Positions 50,437-61,940 of a stretch of DNA of 64,000 nucleotides are shown here, in pieces; positions within the stretch are counted from its first letter, which is position 1, and each line of letters starts with the position of its first letter. The stretch comes from Bryopsis sp. KO-2023 (taxonomy: Eukaryota; Chlorophyta; Ulvophyceae; Bryopsidales; Bryopsidaceae), in NCBI GenBank assembly GCA_030272585.1, contig BSYQ01000008.1, forward strand, positions 6,045,208 through 6,109,207. The letters are read 5' to 3'. The notes under the pieces are model-generated. The model did no database searches and was not told where the DNA came from. It was given only the letters and a program-made list of their open reading frames with translations. The position numbers and the translations under genes were made by a program.

Positions 50437-52037
50437 GGTTACCGGGGGAGCTTCAGAGGTTTTCCCGGACTATTCCTCGCGGCTAACCCCCCCAAATCGA
50501 CCCCAAGGAATTCAAAAATTTTATTTTTTTTTGATTTTAATGATCCATTTTTACGTAATCGCCAAAAATGGGCCTTTTTAGGGGTTTTCTTGGAATTGAC
50601 GAAATTTAGAGGTTATCCGCAATTAGGTAATTACATATTCGAAATCTTTGTCTTATTTGGGACATATTGTGAAATTTTCAGATCATTTCAATGATTTAAA
50701 TTGGAGTTATGAGGCTCCAAAGATGGTCCATTTAGGCTTTTTTTAGCTATTTTTGGCACAGATCGACCATACCTCTTACACTATTGACTTTTTTCAAATT
50801 TCGTTTTCAGATTTTGGATTTTTAGAGAAAAGTAGTTTTTGACTTTTTCGAAAATCATTACGTAATTTTCAAATTCCCAGTTTCAGATTGCCTCTAACTC
50901 CTTAATGAGACCTCCTATTGAAATTCCGTCAAAGCGAAAATGAATTATGGAAGAAAGTAACTTTTCGAATTTTCGGATTACATAAGCATTAGTTATGACG
51001 ACTTTGACGTTTATGACTAAGGACGACTTTTGAGCGAAATGCAACATTATATTCAAAAGTTCAGAAATTTTACGTAGATTTTGAAATTTTATGTTTCGTC
51101 CGAAAATTCGTAAGAGGCAAGTAGGTAGGAGCGAAAGAAGCCTGAAAGAAGTACGGAAGCACACAAGGAAGGATTCGAACCCGTGACACTATCGAAGTAT
51201 AAAAAAAATAAATAAGCCAAAAGTTTCGCCCCAGGCGGGAATTGAACCCACGATGCCGCTATGGCTAATGAGACAAGCACACATCTCGAATACCCACCGG
51301 GACATCCTACCACCATGTAGCTAGGGCCCCGGAATTTTCGGTCGCTACCGGGGTTTTATACTTGAAAGGAGCGATTTTGATGGAAGTATGTCAATTGATT
51401 TCGGTTTGGATTCGATACTTCGACCATTATGACCGAAGACTTTCATCGAATCTATCCCTTATCATCAGTACGTTAAGATACGAGAAAGTGATTATGATCG
51501 ATCTTTTGAAGTACGAGTGTTCTTGATTACGATCGAAGTACTTAAATAGGAAACGTTTATCTAGTAGCGTTTCAGTTAGGATGGTTGGAATGGATAAGGT
51601 GGTTTATGTTATGTTATGTTAGTGTCTTTGTAGTCGTAGGTTCGAGTCTAGGCTGGGTTACACTTGTGCTTTGAAGTATGGTCCAGGTCGATAACGAAAG
51701 TGATCGAACCAGGATTTGATCCCAAGACCTTGGGGTTCAGAGATGAAAGCTTTGGTACTTTTGGTAGTAGGATGTTGTTAATCGCTTCGTAAGATATTTG
51801 TGGATCGAGACGTATTATCTAGATGACTGACTTTGTAAAACCGCTGATTCTCTACAATCGCCTTCTACGCTTGATATCTCGAAAATGAGAAGGAATTTCA
51901 AAATTCTGATTAAAGCCAAACGCAATCTTTTTCCAAGACCTATCTTTTGATACCCATATTGTGTTTTTGGTTAAAAATCAGGTTTTGACGTCCTTAGTGA
52001 TCAATCTGACGACTTTAGTAGTTTAGTAGTTTAGTAG
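50437..52037. repeat. Block B10
   Basis: Counterpart of B4. tRNA-like sequence 51228-51303 (minus). Confidence 0.95.
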
Positions 52038-52263
52038 TTTAGGGTTTAGGGTTTAGGGTTTAGGGTTTAGGGTTTAGGGTTTAGGGTTTTAGGGTTTTAG
52101 GGTTTAGGGTTTAGGGTTTAGGGTTTAGGGTTTAGGGTTTAGGGTTTAGGGTTTAGGGTTTAGGGTTTAGGGTTTAGGGTTTAGGGTTTAGGGTTTAGGG
52201 TTTAGGGTTTAGGGTTTAGGGTTTAGGGTTTAGGGTTTAGGGTTTAGGGTTTAGGGTTTAGGG
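52038..52263 (+). repeat. Telomeric tract B10-C4
   Basis: 226 bp, as in copy 1. Confidence 0.95.
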
Positions 52264-54057
52264 TTTGCGTGCTCTAGCGCTCCTGGATCCTGAAAGACCG
52301 TGGAGCCCGAGGTGGCGAAGGGCCTCGTGTCGGTGCCTGACTCCTTTGGTGCCCGGTTCGAGCCTCGCCCGGGAGTGGGGTTCTGGAAGTTCTGTGGGGT
52401 TCTGGAAGTTCTGTTAGGAAACGTAAGCGTTTCGGCTTGGGTAGGCTAGGGAAGGTACGAGAGTGACGAAACGTGAGCGTTTCCGAGTTAGGTAGGTTAG
52501 GGAAGTCGCGAGGGTAACGATGGGTTAGGGAGTGAGAAGGTGCACGCGCACGCCTCGGGATTCGAGCACGCTACGCGTCGAGTATCCACCACACGCATCA
52601 TCCCTCATAGAGAGGGGAACGTCTTACGTCCCTCTCCGGAGGGGGACGAGTATAGGTGCCGTCCCATCGTGCACCTATACCTGTTGTCACCTCCCTCGCG
52701 AGCGACCAACCCGGGTTCGATTCTTTGCACCCATCCCTCCCTCCCGGTCGCCGCGGGGGACCTCGGAAACAACTTTTCACGGGTGTCGGCGGCCGTCGGT
52801 TGACGTGGTGCGCTCCCCTCGCGTGCGACCCGCCCGGGTTCGAATCCTGGCAAGCCCCCCCTCTTCGGGGCTTTCGTTGGGTGGCGATTGGGGGGGATCT
52901 GCGCGATTAAAAATGTATTTTAAGGTGATGAGCGCATTATAAAATTTATTTAGAGGGGGATCTGCGCGATTAAAAGCCGTCTATAAAGGTGGCCGCGGAA
53001 AAAATTTTATATGTAGAGGTGCGGGGGCGCGAAGCCGCGCCGCCGTGGCGGCAAAATTCTGCGATTTCCCCGTGCACGGCCTAAATACGCCCGTTTTCGC
53101 CCGTTTTCTCGCCCGCCACACTCTATTTAAGCCGGGGCACGGCCAAGGCGCCCCCTCATCGGGCGCCGGTGCGTCCGAGGGCACTGCGGGTGGGCGCAGG
53201 TTCGAGTCCGACTCTCGAGGGGGAAAGACTTTTCCGAGACTCCACACGCTTCCGCGTTGGACCGTTCTCGTCGTGAGCTTCGAGAATTGATTGCGTCCGC
53301 TCGTGGGTGTGCGGGGAGCGTACACGTGGAGCAACGCAAAGCTGCGAAAAGCACGCGAAAGGAATCGAACCCGCGACCCAACCGTCTTTTGTCGAGGGCT
53401 CTGCGGCTTCGAAGCCCTTCGAACGCCTTCGACTTGCTCCGAGAAGGGGAAGGCCACGTGGGCGGCCTCGGGTAGAGGAAGGCATGGGTTCCTGGGCCGG
53501 GAGGGGCGTCGTGTCGGCGCCCGACTCCTTCGGTGCCCGGTTCGAGCCTCGCCTGCGAGTGGGATCCCGGAAGTTCTGTCAAGGAACGTAAGCGTTTCGG
53601 AGTTAGGTAGGCTAGGGAAGGCACGAGTGCGACGGAACGTGAGCGTTTCGGCTGGGGTAGGTTAGGGAAGGTGCGAGAGCGACGAAACTTCGGCGTTTCG
53701 GCTTGGGTAGGTTAGGGAAGGCACGAGTGCGACGGAACGTGAGCGTTTCGGCTTGGGTAGGTTAGGGAAGGTGCGAGAGCGACGAAACTTCGGCGTTACG
53801 GCTTGGGTAGGTTAGGGAAGGTACGAGAGCGACGAAACTTCGGCGTTACGGCTTGGGTAGGTTAGGGAAGGTACGAGTGCGACGGAACGTGAGCGTTTCG
53901 GCTTGGGTAGGTTAGGGAAGGTACGAGTGCGACGAAACTTCGGCGTTTCGGCTTGGGTAGGTTAGGGAAGGTACGAGTGCAACGGAACGTGAGCGTTTCG
54001 GCTTGGGTAGGTTAGGGAAGGTTCGAGTGCGACGAACCTTCGGCGTTTCGGCTTGGG
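52264..54057. repeat. Block C4
   Basis: Counterpart of C1, minisatellite at about 53579-54057. Confidence 0.95.
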
Positions 54058-54236
54058 TTTAGGGTTTAGGGTTTAGGGTTTAGGGTTTAGGGTTTAGGGT
54101 TTGGGGGTTTGGGGGTTTAGGGTTTAGGGTTTAGGGGTTGGGGGTTTGGGGGTTTAGGGTTTAGGGTTTAGGGTTTAGGGTTTAGGGTTTAGGGTTTAGG
54201 GTTTAGGGTTTAGGGTTTAGGGTTTAGGGTTTAGGG
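54058..54236 (+). repeat. Telomeric tract C4-B11
   Basis: 179 bp with the TTTGGGGG signature. Confidence 0.95.
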
Positions 54237-55837
54237 GGTTACCGGGGGAGCTTCAGAGGTTTTCCCGGACTATTCCTCGCGGCTAACCCCCCCAAATCGA
54301 CCCCAAGGAATTCAAAAATTTTATTTTTTTTTGATTTTAATGATCCATTTTTACGTAATCGCCAAAAATGGGCCTTTTTAGGGGTTTTCTTGGAATTGAC
54401 GAAATTTAGAGGTTATCCGCAATTAGGTAATTACATATTCGAAATCTTTGTCTTATTTGGGACATATTGTGAAATTTTCAGATCATTTCAATGATTTAAA
54501 TTGGAGTTATGAGGCTCCAAAGATGGTCCATTTAGGCTTTTTTTAGCTATTTTTGGCACAGATCGACCATACCTCTTACACTATTGACTTTTTTCAAATT
54601 TCGTTTTCAGATTTTGGATTTTTAGAGAAAAGTAGTTTTTGACTTTTTCGAAAATCATTACGTAATTTTCAAATTCCCAGTTTCAGATTGCCTCTAACTC
54701 CTTAATGAGACCTCCTATTGAAATTCCGTCAAAGCGAAAATGAATTATGGAAGAAAGTAACTTTTCGAATTTTCGGATTACATAAGCATTAGTTATGACG
54801 ACTTTGACGTTTATGACTAAGGACGACTTTTGAGCGAAATGCAACATTATATTCAAAAGTTCAGAAATTTTACGTAGATTTTGAAATTTTATGTTTCGTC
54901 CGAAAATTCGTAAGAGGCAAGTAGGTAGGAGCGAAAGAAGCCTGAAAGAAGTACGGAAGCACACAAGGAAGGATTCGAACCCGTGACACTATCGAAGTAT
55001 AAAAAAAATAAATAAGCCAAAAGTTTCGCCCCAGGCGGGAATTGAACCCACGATGCCGCTATGGCTAATGAGACAAGCACACATCTCGAATACCCACCGG
55101 GACATCCTACCACCATGTAGCTAGGGCCCCGGAATTTTCGGTCGCTACCGGGGTTTTATACTTGAAAGGAGCGATTTTGATGGAAGTATGTCAATTGATT
55201 TCGGTTTGGATTCGATACTTCGACCATTATGACCGAAGACTTTCATCGAATCTATCCCTTATCATCAGTACGTTAAGATACGAGAAAGTGATTATGATCG
55301 ATCTTTTGAAGTACGAGTGTTCTTGATTACGATCGAAGTACTTAAATAGGAAACGTTTATCTAGTAGCGTTTCAGTTAGGATGGTTGGAATGGATAAGGT
55401 GGTTTATGTTATGTTATGTTAGTGTCTTTGTAGTCGTAGGTTCGAGTCTAGGCTGGGTTACACTTGTGCTTTGAAGTATGGTCCAGGTCGATAACGAAAG
55501 TGATCGAACCAGGATTTGATCCCAAGACCTTGGGGTTCAGAGATGAAAGCTTTGGTACTTTTGGTAGTAGGATGTTGTTAATCGCTTCGTAAGATATTTG
55601 TGGATCGAGACGTATTATCTAGATGACTGACTTTGTAAAACCGCTGATTCTCTACAATCGCCTTCTACGCTTGATATCTCGAAAATGAGAAGGAATTTCA
55701 AAATTCTGATTAAAGCCAAACGCAATCTTTTTCCAAGACCTATCTTTTGATACCCATATTGTGTTTTTGGTTAAAAATCAGGTTTTGACGTCCTTAGTGA
55801 TCAATCTGACGACTTTAGTAGTTTAGTAGTTTAGTAG
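54237..55837. repeat. Block B11
   Basis: Counterpart of B5. tRNA-like sequence 55028-55103 (minus). Confidence 0.95.
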
Positions 55838-56241
55838 TTTAGGGTTTAGGGTTTAGGGTTTAGGGTTTAGGGTTTAGGGTTTAGGGTTTAGGGTTTTAGG
55901 GTTTTAGGGTTTAGGGTTTAGGGTTTAGGGTTTAGGGTTTAGGGTTTAGGGTTTAGGGTTTAGGGTTTAGGGTTTAGGGTTTAGGGTTTAGGGTTTAGGG
56001 TTTAGGGTTTAGGGGGTTACCGGGGGAGCTTCAGAGGTTTAGGGTTTAGGGTTTAGGGTTTAGGGTTTAGGGTTTTAGGGTTTAGGGTTTAGGGTTTAGG
56101 GTTTAGGGTTTAGGGTTTAGGGTTTAGGGTTTAGGGTTTAGGGTTTAGGGTTTAGGGTTTAGGGTTTAGGGTTTAGGGTTTAGGGTTTAGGGTTTAGGGT
56201 TTAGGGTTTAGGGTTTAGGGTTTAGGGTTTAGGGTTTAGGG
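55838..56241 (+). repeat. Telomeric tract B11-B12 with stub
   Basis: 404 bp, stub at 56015-56037. Confidence 0.95.
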
Positions 56242-57842
56242 GGTTACCGGGGGAGCTTCAGAGGTTTTCCCGGACTATTCCTCGCGGCTAACCCCCCCAA
56301 ATCGACCCCAAGGAATTCAAAAATTTTATTTTTTTTTGATTTTAATGATCCATTTTTACGTAATCGCCAAAAATGGGCCTTTTTAGGGGTTTTCTTGGAA
56401 TTGACGAAATTTAGAGGTTATCCGCAATTAGGTAATTACATATTCGAAATCTTTGTCTTATTTGGGACATATTGTGAAATTTTCAGATCATTTCAATGAT
56501 TTAAATTGGAGTTATGAGGCTCCAAAGATGGTCCATTTAGGCTTTTTTTAGCTATTTTTGGCACAGATCGACCATACCTCTTACACTATTGACTTTTTTC
56601 AAATTTCGTTTTCAGATTTTGGATTTTTAGAGAAAAGTAGTTTTTGACTTTTTCGAAAATCATTACGTAATTTTCAAATTCCCAGTTTCAGATTGCCTCT
56701 AACTCCTTAATGAGACCTCCTATTGAAATTCCGTCAAAGCGAAAATGAATTATGGAAGAAAGTAACTTTTCGAATTTTCGGATTACATAAGCATTAGTTA
56801 TGACGACTTTGACGTTTATGACTAAGGACGACTTTTGAGCGAAATGCAACATTATATTCAAAAGTTCAGAAATTTTACGTAGATTTTGAAATTTTATGTT
56901 TCGTCCGAAAATTCGTAAGAGGCAAGTAGGTAGGAGCGAAAGAAGCCTGAAAGAAGTACGGAAGCACACAAGGAAGGATTCGAACCCGTGACACTATCGA
57001 AGTATAAAAAAAATAAATAAGCCAAAAGTTTCGCCCCAGGCGGGAATTGAACCCACGATGCCGCTATGGCTAATGAGACAAGCACACATCTCGAATACCC
57101 ACCGGGACATCCTACCACCATGTAGCTAGGGCCCCGGAATTTTCGGTCGCTACCGGGGTTTTATACTTGAAAGGAGCGATTTTGATGGAAGTATGTCAAT
57201 TGATTTCGGTTTGGATTCGATACTTCGACCATTATGACCGAAGACTTTCATCGAATCTATCCCTTATCATCAGTACGTTAAGATACGAGAAAGTGATTAT
57301 GATCGATCTTTTGAAGTACGAGTGTTCTTGATTACGATCGAAGTACTTAAATAGGAAACGTTTATCTAGTAGCGTTTCAGTTAGGATGGTTGGAATGGAT
57401 AAGGTGGTTTATGTTATGTTATGTTAGTGTCTTTGTAGTCGTAGGTTCGAGTCTAGGCTGGGTTACACTTGTGCTTTGAAGTATGGTCCAGGTCGATAAC
57501 GAAAGTGATCGAACCAGGATTTGATCCCAAGACCTTGGGGTTCAGAGATGAAAGCTTTGGTACTTTTGGTAGTAGGATGTTGTTAATCGCTTCGTAAGAT
57601 ATTTGTGGATCGAGACGTATTATCTAGATGACTGACTTTGTAAAACCGCTGATTCTCTACAATCGCCTTCTACGCTTGATATCTCGAAAATGAGAAGGAA
57701 TTTCAAAATTCTGATTAAAGCCAAACGCAATCTTTTTCCAAGACCTATCTTTTGATACCCATATTGTGTTTTTGGTTAAAAATCAGGTTTTGACGTCCTT
57801 AGTGATCAATCTGACGACTTTAGTAGTTTAGTAGTTTAGTAG
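56242..57842. repeat. Block B12
   Basis: Counterpart of B6. tRNA-like sequence 57033-57108 (minus). Confidence 0.95.
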
Positions 57843-58082
57843 TTTAGGGTTTAGGGTTTAGGGTTTAGGGTTTAGGGTTTAGGGTTTAGGGTTTTAGGGT
57901 TTTAGGGTTTAGGGTTTAGGGTTTAGGGTTTAGGGTTTAGGGTTTAGGGTTTAGGGTTTAGGGTTTAGGGTTTAGGGTTTAGGGGTTAGGGTTTAGGGTT
58001 TAGGGTTTAGGGTTTAGGGTTTAGGGTTTAGGGTTTAGGGTTTAGGGTTTAGGGTTTAGGGTTTAGGGTTTAGGGTTTAGGG
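57843..58082 (+). repeat. Telomeric tract B12-C5 with a private T>G
   Basis: 240 bp. One repeat reads GTTAGGG because of G at 57985; the matching tract of copy 1 is regular there. Confidence 0.95.
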
Positions 58083-59876
58083 TTTGCGTGCTCTAGCGCT
58101 CCTGGATCCTGAAAGACCGTGGAGCCCGAGGTGGCGAAGGGCCTCGTGTCGGTGCCTGACTCCTTTGGTGCCCGGTTCGAGCCTCGCCCGGGAGTGGGGT
58201 TCTGGAAGTTCTGTGGGGTTCTGGAAGTTCTGTTAGGAAACGTAAGCGTTTCGGCTTGGGTAGGCTAGGGAAGGTACGAGAGTGACGAAACGTGAGCGTT
58301 TCCGAGTTAGGTAGGTTAGGGAAGTCGCGAGGGTAACGATGGGTTAGGGAGTGAGAAGGTGCACGCGCACGCCTCGGGATTCGAGCACGCTACGCGTCGA
58401 GTATCCACCACACGCATCATCCCTCATAGAGAGGGGAACGTCTTACGTCCCTCTCCGGAGGGGGACGAGTATAGGTGCCGTCCCATCGTGCACCTATACC
58501 TGTTGTCACCTCCCTCGCGAGCGACCAACCCGGGTTCGATTCTTTGCACCCATCCCTCCCTCCCGGTCGCCGCGGGGGACCTCGGAAACAACTTTTCACG
58601 GGTGTCGGCGGCCGTCGGTTGACGTGGTGCGCTCCCCTCGCGTGCGACCCGCCCGGGTTCGAATCCTGGCAAGCCCCCCCTCTTCGGGGCTTTCGTTGGG
58701 TGGCGATTGGGGGGGATCTGCGCGATTAAAAATGTATTTTAAGGTGATGAGCGCATTATAAAATTTATTTAGAGGGGGATCTGCGCGATTAAAAGCCGTC
58801 TATAAAGGTGGCCGCGGAAAAAATTTTATATGTAGAGGTGCGGGGGCGCGAAGCCGCGCCGCCGTGGCGGCAAAATTCTGCGATTTCCCCGTGCACGGCC
58901 TAAATACGCCCGTTTTCGCCCGTTTTCTCGCCCGCCACACTCTATTTAAGCCGGGGCACGGCCAAGGCGCCCCCTCATCGGGCGCCGGTGCGTCCGAGGG
59001 CACTGCGGGTGGGCGCAGGTTCGAGTCCGACTCTCGAGGGGGAAAGACTTTTCCGAGACTCCACACGCTTCCGCGTTGGACCGTTCTCGTCGTGAGCTTC
59101 GAGAATTGATTGCGTCCGCTCGTGGGTGTGCGGGGAGCGTACACGTGGAGCAACGCAAAGCTGCGAAAAGCACGCGAAAGGAATCGAACCCGCGACCCAA
59201 CCGTCTTTTGTCGAGGGCTCTGCGGCTTCGAAGCCCTTCGAACGCCTTCGACTTGCTCCGAGAAGGGGAAGGCCACGTGGGCGGCCTCGGGTAGAGGAAG
59301 GCATGGGTTCCTGGGCCGGGAGGGGCGTCGTGTCGGCGCCCGACTCCTTCGGTGCCCGGTTCGAGCCTCGCCTGCGAGTGGGATCCCGGAAGTTCTGTCA
59401 AGGAACGTAAGCGTTTCGGAGTTAGGTAGGCTAGGGAAGGCACGAGTGCGACGGAACGTGAGCGTTTCGGCTGGGGTAGGTTAGGGAAGGTGCGAGAGCG
59501 ACGAAACTTCGGCGTTTCGGCTTGGGTAGGTTAGGGAAGGCACGAGTGCGACGGAACGTGAGCGTTTCGGCTTGGGTAGGTTAGGGAAGGTGCGAGAGCG
59601 ACGAAACTTCGGCGTTACGGCTTGGGTAGGTTAGGGAAGGTACGAGAGCGACGAAACTTCGGCGTTACGGCTTGGGTAGGTTAGGGAAGGTACGAGTGCG
59701 ACGGAACGTGAGCGTTTCGGCTTGGGTAGGTTAGGGAAGGTACGAGTGCGACGAAACTTCGGCGTTTCGGCTTGGGTAGGTTAGGGAAGGTACGAGTGCA
59801 ACGGAACGTGAGCGTTTCGGCTTGGGTAGGTTAGGGAAGGTTCGAGTGCGACGAACCTTCGGCGTTTCGGCTTGGG
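58083..59876. repeat. Block C5
   Basis: Counterpart of C2, minisatellite at about 59398-59876. Confidence 0.95.
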
Positions 59877-60146
59877 TTTAGGGTTTAGGGTTTAGGGTTT
59901 AGGGTTTAGGGTTTAGGGTTTGGGGGTTTGGGGGTTTAGGGTTTAGGGTTTAGGGGTTGGGGGTTTGGGGGTTTAGGGTTTAGGGTTTAGGGTTTAGGGT
60001 TTAGGGTTTAGGGTTTAGGGTTTAGGGTTTAGGGTTTAGGGTTTAGGGTTTAGGGTTTAGGGTTTAGGGTTTAGGGTTTAGGGTTTAGGGTTTAGGGTTT
60101 AGGGTTTAGGGTTTAGGGTTTAGGGTTTAGGGTTTAGGGTTTAGGG
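59877..60146 (+). repeat. Telomeric tract C5-C6
   Basis: 270 bp, one repeat longer than C2-C3. Confidence 0.95.
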
Positions 60147-61940
60147 TTTGCGTGCTCTAGCGCTCCTGGATCCTGAAAGACCGTGGAGCCCGAGGTGGCG
60201 AAGGGCCTCGTGTCGGTGCCTGACTCCTTTGGTGCCCGGTTCGAGCCTCGCCCGGGAGTGGGGTTCTGGAAGTTCTGTGGGGTTCTGGAAGTTCTGTTAG
60301 GAAACGTAAGCGTTTCGGCTTGGGTAGGCTAGGGAAGGTACGAGAGTGACGAAACGTGAGCGTTTCCGAGTTAGGTAGGTTAGGGAAGTCGCGAGGGTAA
60401 CGATGGGTTAGGGAGTGAGAAGGTGCACGCGCACGCCTCGGGATTCGAGCACGCTACGCGTCGAGTATCCACCACACGCATCATCCCTCATAGAGAGGGG
60501 AACGTCTTACGTCCCTCTCCGGAGGGGGACGAGTATAGGTGCCGTCCCATCGTGCACCTATACCTGTTGTCACCTCCCTCGCGAGCGACCAACCCGGGTT
60601 CGATTCTTTGCACCCATCCCTCCCTCCCGGTCGCCGCGGGGGACCTCGGAAACAACTTTTCACGGGTGTCGGCGGCCGTCGGTTGACGTGGTGCGCTCCC
60701 CTCGCGTGCGACCCGCCCGGGTTCGAATCCTGGCAAGCCCCCCCTCTTCGGGGCTTTCGTTGGGTGGCGATTGGGGGGGATCTGCGCGATTAAAAATGTA
60801 TTTTAAGGTGATGAGCGCATTATAAAATTTATTTAGAGGGGGATCTGCGCGATTAAAAGCCGTCTATAAAGGTGGCCGCGGAAAAAATTTTATATGTAGA
60901 GGTGCGGGGGCGCGAAGCCGCGCCGCCGTGGCGGCAAAATTCTGCGATTTCCCCGTGCACGGCCTAAATACGCCCGTTTTCGCCCGTTTTCTCGCCCGCC
61001 ACACTCTATTTAAGCCGGGGCACGGCCAAGGCGCCCCCTCATCGGGCGCCGGTGCGTCCGAGGGCACTGCGGGTGGGCGCAGGTTCGAGTCCGACTCTCG
61101 AGGGGGAAAGACTTTTCCGAGACTCCACACGCTTCCGCGTTGGACCGTTCTCGTCGTGAGCTTCGAGAATTGATTGCGTCCGCTCGTGGGTGTGCGGGGA
61201 GCGTACACGTGGAGCAACGCAAAGCTGCGAAAAGCACGCGAAAGGAATCGAACCCGCGACCCAACCGTCTTTTGTCGAGGGCTCTGCGGCTTCGAAGCCC
61301 TTCGAACGCCTTCGACTTGCTCCGAGAAGGGGAAGGCCACGTGGGCGGCCTCGGGTAGAGGAAGGCATGGGTTCCTGGGCCGGGAGGGGCGTCGTGTCGG
61401 CGCCCGACTCCTTCGGTGCCCGGTTCGAGCCTCGCCTGCGAGTGGGATCCCGGAAGTTCTGTCAAGGAACGTAAGCGTTTCGGAGTTAGGTAGGCTAGGG
61501 AAGGCACGAGTGCGACGGAACGTGAGCGTTTCGGCTGGGGTAGGTTAGGGAAGGTGCGAGAGCGACGAAACTTCGGCGTTTCGGCTTGGGTAGGTTAGGG
61601 AAGGCACGAGTGCGACGGAACGTGAGCGTTTCGGCTTGGGTAGGTTAGGGAAGGTGCGAGAGCGACGAAACTTCGGCGTTACGGCTTGGGTAGGTTAGGG
61701 AAGGTACGAGAGCGACGAAACTTCGGCGTTACGGCTTGGGTAGGTTAGGGAAGGTACGAGTGCGACGGAACGTGAGCGTTTCGGCTTGGGTAGGTTAGGG
61801 AAGGTACGAGTGCGACGAAACTTCGGCGTTTCGGCTTGGGTAGGTTAGGGAAGGTACGAGTGCAACGGAACGTGAGCGTTTCGGCTTGGGTAGGTTAGGG
61901 AAGGTTCGAGTGCGACGAACCTTCGGCGTTTCGGCTTGGG
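60147..61940. repeat. Block C6
   Basis: Counterpart of C3 and the last non-telomeric DNA in the window. Confidence 0.95.
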
